Positions 1 through 8,211 of a stretch of 47,326 nt of DNA are shown piece after piece (the first letter of the stretch is position 1; each line of letters opens with the position of its first letter). The notes under the pieces were generated by a model. It searched no databases and was not told the origin of the DNA. It worked only from the letters and a program-made list of their open reading frames with translations. The DNA is taken from NCBI GenBank assembly GCA_036834985.1, contig DAITMV010000005.1, positions 1-47,326 of the forward strand. The letters are read 5' to 3'. This stretch comes from DAITMV01 sp036834985 (GTDB lineage: Bacteria; Pseudomonadota; Gammaproteobacteria; Burkholderiales; Burkholderiaceae_B). The translations under genes and the position numbers were made by a program.

Positions 1-1507
1 TACCCAATCCAAGATAAGGCAAACCACGCACCGAGTTGGTACCACCCGCGCGAAATAAAAACTCTTGCGGAATACCTTGACGCCCCGATGAAATCACCGT
101 GCCCAATTCAGCGCGCGCAGTGAGCAGGCGTGTGCCGCCCCATGACCAATAGCGCTGCGCCCGACCGTACAGCCGCACAAAATTTTGCTCCGACAACACA
201 TTGCGCGACGCCCCGGCCGCCTGTAACGTGAGCACATAGCCTTTACCCGGATTAAACAAATCATCGACCGCGCGCAGGGTCCATGCGCCACTGAGCGTTA
301 ATGCATTGACCACACTGGAGATTTGCCCTTCGGCAAACCGGTCCTCGGTCTGGTAGTTGATGCCATATTGCCACTCCTGCTGATGAACGAGTTGCCGGCG
401 AATCACCCCAACCGCTGCGCGCTGCGTAATCAGCCCCTGGGCGTCTAACCGGTCAAAAGAGGCCCCGATGCTGTCCGTGATGCCTTTTCGTTTGGGTGGT
501 AAAAAAAGATCCGTGTAGACCGTTTGTCGACGCTGTTCCAGGCGAATGCCCGATACGGAAGAATACGCTTTGTCCAGCACATTCTGGTTACGGTAACTGA
601 CCTCTGTTCGCAACCCCGTGTTGGAACTGACACCCGCGCCAAAACCAACACGGCGGGTTTGCGACTCAATCACTTTGACATGAACCGGCACCTGTTCATG
701 CCGCTCGGGATCGGCCTCAATATCGACACTGACCGAGGAAAAATACGCCGTGTTTTGCAAATCAGCCTGCAGGCCCAGCAATTTATCTTGATCAAAGGGC
801 TCGCCCGGCACAATGGAAATAAATCTACCCACCAGATCGGCGGGATATTTGCTCAGCCCCTCAACCTCCAGAGCCCCGAGTGTAAAACGCGGCCCGCTGT
901 CGTATTCGACGCTCAGGCGCGCCGATTGGGTCTGAGGATCAATATCGGCATGACTACTGATCAAGACTGCCGCCGCAAAGTCTTTGCTCGAGAGCAAGTT
1001 TAACACAGCCTGTTTGCTGGCCGCCCAGCTTTTTTGCTTAAAGGGCTGGCCTGTCGACAGCGTCCAGGCCTCCATCAGCGCATTGATACGCGCTTTGGAT
1101 TCATCAGACCCGTCGGCAATTGCACCGCTGAACCGGATATCGACATCCTTGACGAACACCGGGTCACCCGGCTCAATCTTGACCCGCAATTTGAGATCTT
1201 GCAGCTCGGGCTGGACCCGGGTGATGTGGGGTGAAAAATAGCCTTCGGTCCCCATGGAGTCGCGTACCACCGGCCGGATACGGCGCAATAGTTGAGCCAC
1301 ATCGCCGTCATCCTCAATGCGTGCCGAGCCGACCACCGAGGCAATCGCGTTCTCGATGTTGGCCCGAAATGGCTCCGGTACGTCCATGATGACGTCACTC
1401 ATCTCAGCCGCCTGCGTGAGGGCGCTGGTCATGCCCACGGTAAGCCCCGCCATCAGGAGCAGGGCGCAACGCATCGGTCGGTTGACACAGGCGGGGATTG
1501 TTAACAT
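1..1507 (-). CDS. tamA: TamA, outer-membrane autotransporter assembly factor (3' end cut by window edge)
   Basis: Omp85/BamA superfamily protein of the translocation and assembly module, which helps insert autotransporters and other barrels into the outer membrane. The frame is open from the ATG at 1507 to the left edge (502 codons) with no stop. A signal peptide lies at the N-terminus (hydrophobic ALLLMAGLTVGM, then TQAA). POTRA-like segments follow, e.g. 'FTLGALEVEGLSKYPADLV' and 'PGEPFDQDKLLGLQADLQ'. A barrel with FRAGGTNSVRGLPYLGLG near the cut matches the conserved (V/I)RG(F/Y) loop-6 motif, here VRGL. TamA is usually about 570-600 residues, so some 75-100 residues are missing. An in-frame ATG at 1474 is an alternative start; neither has a clear ribosome site. 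tamB would be expected beyond the left edge. Divergent from the response regulator at 1783. Confidence 0.9.
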   Translation of the reverse strand, partial: MLTIPACVNRPMRCALLLMAGLTVGMTSALTQAAEMSDVIMDVPEPFRANIENAIASVVGSARIEDDGDVAQLLRRIRPVVRDSMGTEGYFSPHITRVQPELQDLKLRVKIEPGDPVFVKDVDIRFSGAIADGSDESKARINALMEAWTLSTGQPFKQKSWAASKQAVLNLLSSKDFAAAVLISSHADIDPQTQSARLSVEYDSGPRFTLGALEVEGLSKYPADLVGRFISIVPGEPFDQDKLLGLQADLQNTAYFSSVSVDIEADPERHEQVPVHVKVIESQTRRVGFGAGVSSNTGLRTEVSYRNQNVLDKAYSSVSGIRLEQRRQTVYTDLFLPPKRKGITDSIGASFDRLDAQGLITQRAAVGVIRRQLVHQQEWQYGINYQTEDRFAEGQISSVVNALTLSGAWTLRAVDDLFNPGKGYVLTLQAAGASRNVLSEQNFVRLYGRAQRYWSWGGTRLLTARAELGTVISSGRQGIPQEFLFRAGGTNSVRGLPYLGLG

Positions 1508-1782
1508 ACGTAACAGTTTAACGATAAAAAAACTCCCCTCGCCACCTCGCCGGTGAATCTGTGCCCTCCTCGACGGACCGATTGACCGTCAAAAAAATGA
1601 CCCTGTGCGCCTCAACCAACATTTTCCCAACGGATTGTTTCACAAACCTTTTAAATCTATTTAACAGAATTTATAATTGGGAGACAATTGCACCCTTATT
1701 CAATCGTTCGAGAATTAAGGATTGGTTCACAATTGTTAAATCGAACAATGACACTTGCGCCTGCCAAGTGATGGAGCAAAAC
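1508..1782. promoter_or_regulatory. Divergent regulatory region between tamA and the response regulator
   Basis: AT-rich 275-bp gap between two divergent genes. A perfect TATAAT hexamer lies at 1672-1677 on the plus strand, but I find no good -35 at 16-18 bp. Two copies of CAATTG (around 1685 and 1731) sit within a repeated ACAATTG context and could be operator half-sites. A ribosome site GGAG at 1773-1776 sits 6 nt before the ATG at 1783. The frame of the downstream gene stays open through this gap, but the upstream part resembles no response-regulator domain, so I treat it as non-coding. Confidence 0.35.
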
Positions 1783-2517
1783 ATGAGAATTGCCTTAGTT
1801 GATGATGACCCAACCCAGCTGGAAATGATGCGCTGGGTGTTAAGCGCTGCCGGGCATCATTGCCACATGTATGCCTCTGCCAAGGCGTTCCAGCATGACA
1901 TGCGCCGTGAAAGCTTTGATTTGCTGGTGCTGGACTGGATGCTGCCCGACAACGACGGCGTGACCTTGATGCGCTGGGTTCGTGAAACCCTTGAGCAAAA
2001 AATGCCGATCCTGTTTGTAACCTCCAAAACCGACGAGGAAAGCATTGTCATGGCGCTGTCAGCGGGCGCGGATGATTACATGATCAAGCCCCTGCGTCGG
2101 GGTGAACTGGTAGCCCGCGTCGGCGCCCTGTTGCGTCGCGCCTACCCGGAAAGCACCGCACCGGAAACCATCCACATCAACGGCCTGGTGTTTGAACCTA
2201 AAACCACCACCGTCACCGTTGACAACCAGCGTGTTTCTCTGACGCACAAGGAGTTTGATCTGGCCTTGCTGCTGTTCCGCAATTTGGGGCGCCCGCTGTC
2301 ACGCTCCCACATTCAGGAAAGCGTCTGGGGACATGATGAAGCCATCCCCTCCCGCACCATGGACACCCATGTATCCCGCGTGCGATCCAAACTGGGCTTG
2401 CGCCCTGAAGCCGGTTACCGCCTGGCGCCCGTGTACAGCTACGGTTATCGCCTTGAAGCGATTGACATGACTGAGGGCAGTCGCCATCACGATAAATCGT
2501 CCTCAGTAATCGCTTGA
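1783..2517 (+). CDS. OmpR/PhoB-family response regulator (orphan)
   Basis: Two-component DNA-binding regulator of 244 residues. The receiver domain (about 1-118) shows the acidic cluster VDDD at 6-9, the phospho-acceptor Asp51 in LLVLDWMLP, a Thr/Ser at 80-81 (FVTSK) and the conserved Lys102 in MIKPL. The winged-helix effector domain (about 145-232) contains LTHKEFDLALLLFRN, the recognition-helix region SRTMDTHVSRVRSKLG and the wing ending YGYRL. The start at 1783 is chosen because GGAG lies 6 nt upstream and the receiver fold begins there; the frame is open further upstream. No histidine kinase is adjacent on either side, so the partner must be elsewhere. It may control the divergent tamA, but this is only inferred from position. 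The receiver resembles the betaproteobacterial orphan response regulators with a DWMLP motif; the exact family name is unknown to me. Confidence 0.9.
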   Translation: MRIALVDDDPTQLEMMRWVLSAAGHHCHMYASAKAFQHDMRRESFDLLVLDWMLPDNDGVTLMRWVRETLEQKMPILFVTSKTDEESIVMALSAGADDYMIKPLRRGELVARVGALLRRAYPESTAPETIHINGLVFEPKTTTVTVDNQRVSLTHKEFDLALLLFRNLGRPLSRSHIQESVWGHDEAIPSRTMDTHVSRVRSKLGLRPEAGYRLAPVYSYGYRLEAIDMTEGSRHHDKSSSVIA

Positions 2518-2535
2518 TCCATCACAACGGCTTTT

Positions 2536-3819
2536 TTAACGTTTAGCCGCGGACATGTTTAGGTCAGGATTATCGACGCTCGGGAACAGGCCGCGTTTAC
2601 GGCTGCCCGAGGGGCCAGCGTCGCCGCCTGCCCCCTGACGGGTCGATTCAGCCTGGCTGTTGTCTTTGACTGGCGTTAATTTATCAATGACACCGCTTGC
2701 TCTTCCCACGACACTATGGCTTGAAGGTAGGTGATTTCGAGACTCCAAAGCCCCCTGTGACAACTCTGGTGCGGCTCCATACTGAAGCAGTAGTTCGGCG
2801 ATCCGCTGCTCGCCAGCATCCACCGCAAGCCCGTATGCGGTAGATCCCCGATAGTCTCGGCAAGCGACATCGCATCGTGAATACAGCAGCTGCTCTGCGG
2901 CCATCACATTGCCTGTCATTGCAGCAAGCATTAACGGGGTTCGCTTGCTCTGGCCAAGCTGGACATTAAGGTCAATCCCCTCTTTATCAAGCAACGCTGT
3001 AAGTGCCGACGAATGACGTCCGAGCACTGCGACATGCAATAGCGATATCTCATCAATACCCAACTTGACATTAGGATTGTCAATATTGTGGACGACGGTT
3101 GACAGACGGGTGTCATCTCCCAGTATGTTGATGATATTTTCTTTGTTCATCCGTTTAAAGGTGTCCGACAACAGGGCGTGATAGGGGTCCGTGATCGACT
3201 TCACCAACTTTTTAGGCATATCTTCTACAGACACCCCTCGGCGGTCCGCACCCGCCAGCACCAGTCCCAACAGCGCTAACGAATTACACCGTTCAAGGGC
3301 AATAGAGAGCGCTGTCTGATGATTATCATCTTTATGGCTTAGCAGATCCGGATATTGAGCCCCCACCATAAAGGCGCAAGAAAATTTGTTTAATTGTGCT
3401 GCGGTGTGGAGTACGGATTGCCCGGAATTCGAGAAAAGCTCTTCAAGGCCGTTGACACGGAGGCACCGCATGATCTGCTCGGCACCGTGAGAGACTGCAA
3501 CATGAAACAAGCTGACCCCTTGAGATCCCAGTCGAATATACGGATCAAGGCCGCCCTCCATCCAATTCGTCAAGCGTTCAGAGGTCATCAAGCTCGAAAT
3601 TTCTTCTAAAGAACACGGGTCAAACCTCGTTTTGACATTGTTTTCCAGTTGTACTTTATCGGTTGGGCTCAGTTGGCTGATGGTATTGTCTAAGGTGTCG
3701 ATACCAAGCATCATGGGCGCCCGAGGCGGGATAGTTCTGGTGGAGTTAATTGGAGTAAGCATGGTCTGGCTGAGTTGTTTGCAGACCCTTGGGTCAAGAC
3801 CTGCCATCAAAGGTTCCAT
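2536..3819 (-). CDS. Ankyrin-repeat protein of unknown function
   Basis: A 427-residue protein without a signal peptide or membrane segment. Ankyrin-type units are visible around residues 101-125, 134-165, 167-192, 257-288, 292-322 and 325-352, e.g. 'SLLHVAVLGRHSSALTALL', 'RTPLMLAAMTGNVMAAEQLL', 'STAYGLAVDAGEQRIAELLL'. Residues 80-120 and 238-277 look like copies of one module (RL..., DP or NP, LG, SLFHVAV or SLLHVAV). The last 70 residues are polar, low-complexity and basic (GPSGSRKRG). Ankyrin repeats bind proteins. The isolated position, lack of an export signal and slightly lower GC than neighbours are compatible with an acquired host- or phage-interaction factor, but nothing shows secretion. 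Start: ATG at 3819 lacks a ribosome site; ATG at 3807 has GGAA just upstream and may be the true start. Converges with the response regulator. Confidence 0.8.
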   Translation of the reverse strand: MEPLMAGLDPRVCKQLSQTMLTPINSTRTIPPRAPMMLGIDTLDNTISQLSPTDKVQLENNVKTRFDPCSLEEISSLMTSERLTNWMEGGLDPYIRLGSQGVSLFHVAVSHGAEQIMRCLRVNGLEELFSNSGQSVLHTAAQLNKFSCAFMVGAQYPDLLSHKDDNHQTALSIALERCNSLALLGLVLAGADRRGVSVEDMPKKLVKSITDPYHALLSDTFKRMNKENIINILGDDTRLSTVVHNIDNPNVKLGIDEISLLHVAVLGRHSSALTALLDKEGIDLNVQLGQSKRTPLMLAAMTGNVMAAEQLLYSRCDVACRDYRGSTAYGLAVDAGEQRIAELLLQYGAAPELSQGALESRNHLPSSHSVVGRASGVIDKLTPVKDNSQAESTRQGAGGDAGPSGSRKRGLFPSVDNPDLNMSAAKR

Positions 3820-3895
3820 GCCATATTATGTGGTGCAGGCACGATTGCCCACTCATCGATCGCCGACAACGCTAGAGTTACGGGCTTAACGAATT

Positions 3896-3901
3896 TATAA
3901 T
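3896..3901 (+). promoter_or_regulatory. Candidate -10 element upstream of hemA
   Basis: Perfect TATAAT, 26 nt before the hemA ATG, in the 108-bp gap between the divergent ankyrin gene and hemA. No convincing -35 is present at 16-18 bp (TAGAGT at 17 bp). No strong Shine-Dalgarno stands directly before the hemA start. Confidence 0.4.
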
Positions 3902-3927
3902 AGAGGGTTGGAAAACACAAAGTCACC

Positions 3928-5232
3928 ATGGAGCTTCTCGCTTTAGGCCTTAACCACCAGTCAGCACCGCTGGCAATTCGCGAGCGCTTGGCATTTAATG
4001 CTGAGCAGCTGGGCGATACCTTGCGCTCATTTGCGAGGATGTGGACTGGGCAGCGAGTCGAGGCGGCATTGCTGTCGACCTGCAATCGCACCGAGCTCTA
4101 CTGCGCTGTGGATCAAACCCCCAAGGCCCGTGAACAACTGGTGCAATGGCTGGCGAACGAGCGCGAGCTCTCGCCCGACAACCTCTCCCACCACGTTTAC
4201 GTATTGCCACAAAGCCTGGCCGTGCGGCATGCCTTTCGTGTCGCCAGCGGGCTTGACTCGATGGTTCTAGGGGAAGCTCAAATCCTGGGCCAAATGAAAC
4301 AGGCCGCCCGCCATGCCGAGGAAGCAGGCACCTTGGGCACTCACCTGCATCAACTCTTCCAGCGCACCTTCGCGGTCGCCAAAGAAGTGCGCAGCACCAC
4401 AGAAATCGGAGCGCACTCGGTTTCCATGGCCGCAGCCGCGGTTCGGCTGGCGCAGCGCATTTTTGGTGATTTATCCAAACGTAAAGTGCTGTTTGTGGGC
4501 GCAGGCGAAATGATCGAACTGTGCGCAACCCACTTTGCCGCTCAACAGCCCAAGCACATCGCGGTGGCCAACCGCACCGCCGAACGCGGTCGCCAACTGG
4601 CCCTGCAATTTAATGCCGAGTCGCTGGCCTTGTCCGATTTGCCCAGCCAGCTGCACCGGTTTGACATCGTGATCTCCTGCACTGCCAGTACCTTGCCACT
4701 GATTGGCTTGGGCATGGTCGAGAGCGCCTGCAAACAGCGCAAGCGCGAACCGATGTTTATGGTCGATCTGGCAGTACCCCGCGATATCGAGCCGGAGGTC
4801 GCTCGGCTCGATGACGTATTCCTCTACTCGGTCGACGATCTGAGCGCCGTTGTTCAAGAAGGCCGTGAACACCGTCAAGCGGCTGTGGCACAAGCCGAAG
4901 CCATCATCGAGAACCGGGTTCAGGGCTTTATGCACTGGCTGGACGAACGCTCCGTTGTACCTGTCATCAAGCAGCTTCATGAAAAAGGCCAGCACATTGG
5001 CCAGATGGAACTTGAGCACGCTAAAAAGCGCTTGGCCAAAGGTGAAAACGCAGAGCAGGTGATGGAGCAACTGGCCCACCGAATGACCCAAAAATTCCTC
5101 CATGGCCCCCTGCAGGCCCTGCATCACGCCTCGCCCGCCGAACGCGACATGCTGCTCAAACTGCTCCCGCAGTTGTTCAGCCCCCGGCTTGCCGAGTCAC
5201 ACCCACCTCATCAAGACAACCACGACGAATGA
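3928..5232 (+). CDS. hemA: Glutamyl-tRNA reductase
   Basis: NADPH-dependent reduction of glutamyl-tRNA to glutamate-1-semialdehyde, the first step of C5-pathway tetrapyrrole synthesis. The 434 residues match the family length. The catalytic domain carries the nucleophile Cys52 in LLSTCNRTELY. The NADPH domain shows VLFVGAGEMIE, and the C-terminal helical dimerisation domain is complete (FLHGPLQALHHA). First gene of an operon: its TGA overlaps the ATG of prfA (ATGA at 5229-5232), which indicates translational coupling. The hemA-prfA-prmC order is widespread in proteobacteria. Confidence 0.98.
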   Translation: MELLALGLNHQSAPLAIRERLAFNAEQLGDTLRSFARMWTGQRVEAALLSTCNRTELYCAVDQTPKAREQLVQWLANERELSPDNLSHHVYVLPQSLAVRHAFRVASGLDSMVLGEAQILGQMKQAARHAEEAGTLGTHLHQLFQRTFAVAKEVRSTTEIGAHSVSMAAAAVRLAQRIFGDLSKRKVLFVGAGEMIELCATHFAAQQPKHIAVANRTAERGRQLALQFNAESLALSDLPSQLHRFDIVISCTASTLPLIGLGMVESACKQRKREPMFMVDLAVPRDIEPEVARLDDVFLYSVDDLSAVVQEGREHRQAAVAQAEAIIENRVQGFMHWLDERSVVPVIKQLHEKGQHIGQMELEHAKKRLAKGENAEQVMEQLAHRMTQKFLHGPLQALHHASPAERDMLLKLLPQLFSPRLAESHPPHQDNHDE

Positions 5233-6311
5233 AGCCCAGCATGCGCGCCCGCCTGGAGCGACTCGCCCAGCGGCAGGCTGACCTTGACGAGTTTTTATCA
5301 CGTCAGGATGCAGCAAACGATCTAAAACAGCTCAAGCAGATGACGCGCGAGCGATCCGACATCCTGCCCGCCACCGAACGTTTTGCCGACTACCTGCGGA
5401 TCGAAGGTGATCTGGAGACCGCCCGCCAATGGCTGAGCGACCCCGACATGCGCGAGATGGCCCAAGAGGAAATCGCCCACAACGAAACCGAGCTGGCGAG
5501 TATTGAAGAACAGTTGCAAACCCTGCTGTTGCCCAAAGATCCGGACGATTCGCGCAACATCCTGCTCGAAATCCGCGCCGGCACGGGCGGTGACGAATCG
5601 GCCCTGTTCGCCGGCGACCTGTTCCGCATGTACACCCGCTACGCAGAGCGTCAGGGCTGGCAGATCGAAATCATGTCGGCCAGCGAATCCGAGCTGGGCG
5701 GCTACAAAGAAGTCGTGGTTCGTTTTGCCGGTGAGAATGTGTATGGCCGCATGAAATTCGAGTCGGGCGGACATCGGGTGCAACGCGTACCCGCCACCGA
5801 ATCACAGGGCCGCATCCACACCTCCGCTTGTACCGTGGCGGTGATGCCTGAGGCCGATGAACTCGAAGAAATCGCCATCAACACCGACGATTTGCGTATC
5901 GACACGTTCCGCGCCTCCGGTGCCGGCGGACAGCACATCAACAAAACCGACTCGGCCATCCGCATCACCCACCTGCCCACCGGTCTGGTGGTTGAATGTC
6001 AGGACGAACGCTCGCAGCATCGCAACAAAGACAAAGCCATGAAGGTGCTGGCCGCCCGCCTGCGCGACAAAATGGAGCGCGAGGCCCACGCCAAGGAAGC
6101 CTCCATGCGAAAAAGCCTGATCGGCTCGGGCGATCGGTCCGAGCGCATACGTACCTATAATTTCCCGCAGGGCCGCATGACCGACCATCGCATCAACCTG
6201 ACGCTGTACAAGCTGGAGTACATCATGGATGGCGATTTGCAGGATATGCTTGACGGTTTGCAAGCCGCCCACCATGCTGACCTTTTAGCGCAGATGAGCG
6301 CCGAGGAATAA
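5229..6311 (+). CDS. prfA: Peptide chain release factor 1
   Basis: Recognises UAA and UAG stop codons and triggers peptide release on the ribosome. The 360 residues include the codon-reading tripeptide PAT at 188-190 (RVPATESQGRIHTSA) and the catalytic GGQ at 233-235 in SGAGGQHINKTDSA, both at the same positions as in E. coli RF1. Gln235 is the residue methylated by PrmC, encoded 2 nt downstream. The start overlaps the hemA stop. Confidence 0.98.
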   Translation: MKPSMRARLERLAQRQADLDEFLSRQDAANDLKQLKQMTRERSDILPATERFADYLRIEGDLETARQWLSDPDMREMAQEEIAHNETELASIEEQLQTLLLPKDPDDSRNILLEIRAGTGGDESALFAGDLFRMYTRYAERQGWQIEIMSASESELGGYKEVVVRFAGENVYGRMKFESGGHRVQRVPATESQGRIHTSACTVAVMPEADELEEIAINTDDLRIDTFRASGAGGQHINKTDSAIRITHLPTGLVVECQDERSQHRNKDKAMKVLAARLRDKMEREAHAKEASMRKSLIGSGDRSERIRTYNFPQGRMTDHRINLTLYKLEYIMDGDLQDMLDGLQAAHHADLLAQMSAEE

Positions 6312-6313
6312 GC

Positions 6314-7216
6314 ATGACCCAAGCACCGGCAGCTCCGTCCCCTGCAGGCCCGGGCCACAACGACAGCCATCCGACAAACGTCTACAGCCTGCTGGCCCGC
6401 GCACGCGACACCACGGGTCTGCCCCTGATGGAGCTGCGCATGCTCCTGTGCCACGTGACTGGCTGGAGCAAGACCCAGCTGATCACACGTGACAAGGAAA
6501 ACCTTGACCACCGGGTGGCCGAGCAGTTTGATGCCTTGAGCCGCCGTCGCGCGCAAGGCGTTCCCATGGCCTACCTCATGGGCTACCGTGAGTTTTACCG
6601 ACGCAATTTCAAGGTCAGTGAAGACACGCTCATTCCCCGCCCAGAAACCGAGGAGCTGATCGATCTGGCCCTGGCCCAATGGCCTGCCGGACAACCGGCC
6701 ACCGTGCTGGACATCGGCACGGGCAGCGGCATCATTGCCATCACGCTCAAACTGGAGCGCCCCCACTGGACAGTCCACGCGAGCGACATCAGCCAGCGCG
6801 CACTGGACATGGCGCTGATAAACACACGCAGCCTGCAGGCCGATGTGCACCTGTTCCGCAGCGATTACTGCTCACACATTCCGAGTGATGTCTCGTTTGA
6901 CATCATTGTCTCCAACCCGCCCTACATTGCAGCCAACGACGGCCATCTCCTGCAAGGCGATTTGCGCTTTGAACCACGCACCGCGTTAACCGATGAGGGC
7001 GACGGGTTTGCCGCCTACCGCGCACTGGCTGTGCAGGCCATGCGGCATGTCAAACCGGGCGGTCTGCTGCTGGTTGAGCATGGTTACGCACAACAAATCC
7101 AGATCATGGAATTATTCAACAAAGCCGGCTGGCAGGCCGTCCTGGGCCACAAAGACCTGTCGGGCAACCCCCGGATCGTGAGCGCCAAGGCCCCATCCAT
7201 CCTCAATCAAGAGTAA
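6314..7216 (+). CDS. prmC: Release factor glutamine N5-methyltransferase
   Basis: SAM-dependent methylation of the GGQ glutamine of release factors. The 300 residues show an N-terminal helical RF-binding domain, the family motif LIPRPETE (107-114), the SAM-binding loop DIGTGSG (133-139) and the catalytic NPPY (201-204). The first 22 residues are a polar, Pro/Gly-rich extension before the usual start (NVYSLLARA). Directly follows prfA (stop to start 2 nt). Confidence 0.97.
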   Translation: MTQAPAAPSPAGPGHNDSHPTNVYSLLARARDTTGLPLMELRMLLCHVTGWSKTQLITRDKENLDHRVAEQFDALSRRRAQGVPMAYLMGYREFYRRNFKVSEDTLIPRPETEELIDLALAQWPAGQPATVLDIGTGSGIIAITLKLERPHWTVHASDISQRALDMALINTRSLQADVHLFRSDYCSHIPSDVSFDIIVSNPPYIAANDGHLLQGDLRFEPRTALTDEGDGFAAYRALAVQAMRHVKPGGLLLVEHGYAQQIQIMELFNKAGWQAVLGHKDLSGNPRIVSAKAPSILNQE

Positions 7217-7264
7217 ACTTGAGGGATTATCGGTTCAGCATTTAGCAAGAAGGACACCTTTCCC

Positions 7265-7588
7265 ATGAGCACCCACGACACCATTCACAGCATCGTCACT
7301 GGCAGCCCGGTTGTACTGTTCATGAAAGGCACGGCCAGCTTTCCCCAGTGCGGTTTTTCCGGTCGCGCCATTCAGATTCTAAAGGCCTGCGGCGTCAAGC
7401 AAGTAACCACCGTTAACGTACTGGAAGATCCGGAAATTCGCCAAGGCATCAAGGAATACACCAACTGGCCCACCATTCCCCAACTGTATGTCAATGGCGA
7501 GTTTATTGGCGGCTCTGACATCATGAGCGAAATGTTTGAATCAGGCGAACTCAAAACACTGATCGACGCTGTTAAAACCGAGGGCTGA
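7265..7588 (+). CDS. grxD: Monothiol glutaredoxin, Grx4 type
   Basis: Small glutaredoxin of 107 residues that binds and hands over [2Fe-2S] clusters with glutathione. The monothiol site is CGFS with Cys29, in a KGTASFPQCGFS context typical of this class. Further class marks are the WPTIPQLYV strand (TIP cis-proline) and the GGSDI motif for glutathione binding. The preceding 48-nt gap has AGAAGGA before the ATG. The stop TGA directly abuts the TTG start of ubiX. Confidence 0.96.
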   Translation: MSTHDTIHSIVTGSPVVLFMKGTASFPQCGFSGRAIQILKACGVKQVTTVNVLEDPEIRQGIKEYTNWPTIPQLYVNGEFIGGSDIMSEMFESGELKTLIDAVKTEG

Positions 7589-8173
7589 TTGACCACCACG
7601 CCCGCCGGAGCTGAACGCGTCATTGTTGCCATCACAGGCGCCAGTGGTGCCATGTACGGCATCACCCTCCTGCGGGCACTGCAGCAAATCGCGCATGTAC
7701 AAAGCCATCTGGTGGTATCACCTTCAGCGTGGTTGACCATTCAGTCAGAAACCCAACTGGGCAAGGAAGAAGTTGAGGCACTGGCCGATGTGGTGCATTC
7801 TCCCAAAGCGATTGGCGACAGCATTGCCAGCGGCTCGTTCATGACCCGGGGCATGGTTATTGCACCCTGTTCCATGCACACCCTGGCCGCGGTTGCCCAT
7901 GGCCTGTCAGACAACCTGATTGCACGGGCCGCCGATGTCACCCTCAAGGAGCGTCGCCGGCTTGTTCTACTGACCAGGGAAACCCCGCTGAACCTGGCGC
8001 ATTTGCGCAATATGGTGGCGGTCACCGAGATGGGAGGCGTGATCATGCCACCCGTCCCGGCGTTCTATCATCATCCTGAAACGATGAACGACCTGTTCAC
8101 CGAAGCCACCGCCCGGGTGCTGGACCTGCTGGGCTTGCCCAGTGCCAGTCGCCTGGAGTGGACCGGACTGTAA
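7589..8173 (+). CDS. ubiX: UbiX flavin prenyltransferase
   Basis: Joins dimethylallyl phosphate to FMN to make prenylated FMN, the cofactor of the UbiD decarboxylase in ubiquinone synthesis. The 194-residue flavoprotein has the N-terminal GASGAMYG nucleotide loop and the typical SGSFMTRGMVIAPCSMHTLA and TRETPLNLAHLRNM segments; the C-terminal region matches family length. The start is TTG at 7589, immediately after the grxD TGA, with GAGGG about 5 nt upstream inside grxD. No better ATG or GTG precedes the conserved VIVAITGAS strand. Confidence 0.95.
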   Translation: MTTTPAGAERVIVAITGASGAMYGITLLRALQQIAHVQSHLVVSPSAWLTIQSETQLGKEEVEALADVVHSPKAIGDSIASGSFMTRGMVIAPCSMHTLAAVAHGLSDNLIARAADVTLKERRRLVLLTRETPLNLAHLRNMVAVTEMGGVIMPPVPAFYHHPETMNDLFTEATARVLDLLGLPSASRLEWTGL

Positions 8174-8211
8174 ACAGTTAAGGCCGCTTCACACAGCCCC
8201 CTTGGCCAGAC

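Noticed and set aside
524..1003. A 159-codon plus-strand frame inside tamA
   Set aside because: Antisense to a continuous TamA frame with POTRA and barrel motifs.
1561..1782. N-terminal extension of the response regulator from 1561
   Set aside because: The extra 74 residues match no receiver or sensor fold, the region is AT-rich promoter-like sequence, and a good ribosome site precedes 1783.
2528..2549. CGGCT/AGCCG inverted repeat between the response regulator and the ankyrin gene as terminator
   Set aside because: The stem has only 5 bp with a 12-nt loop and overlaps the ankyrin stop codon; too weak to call.
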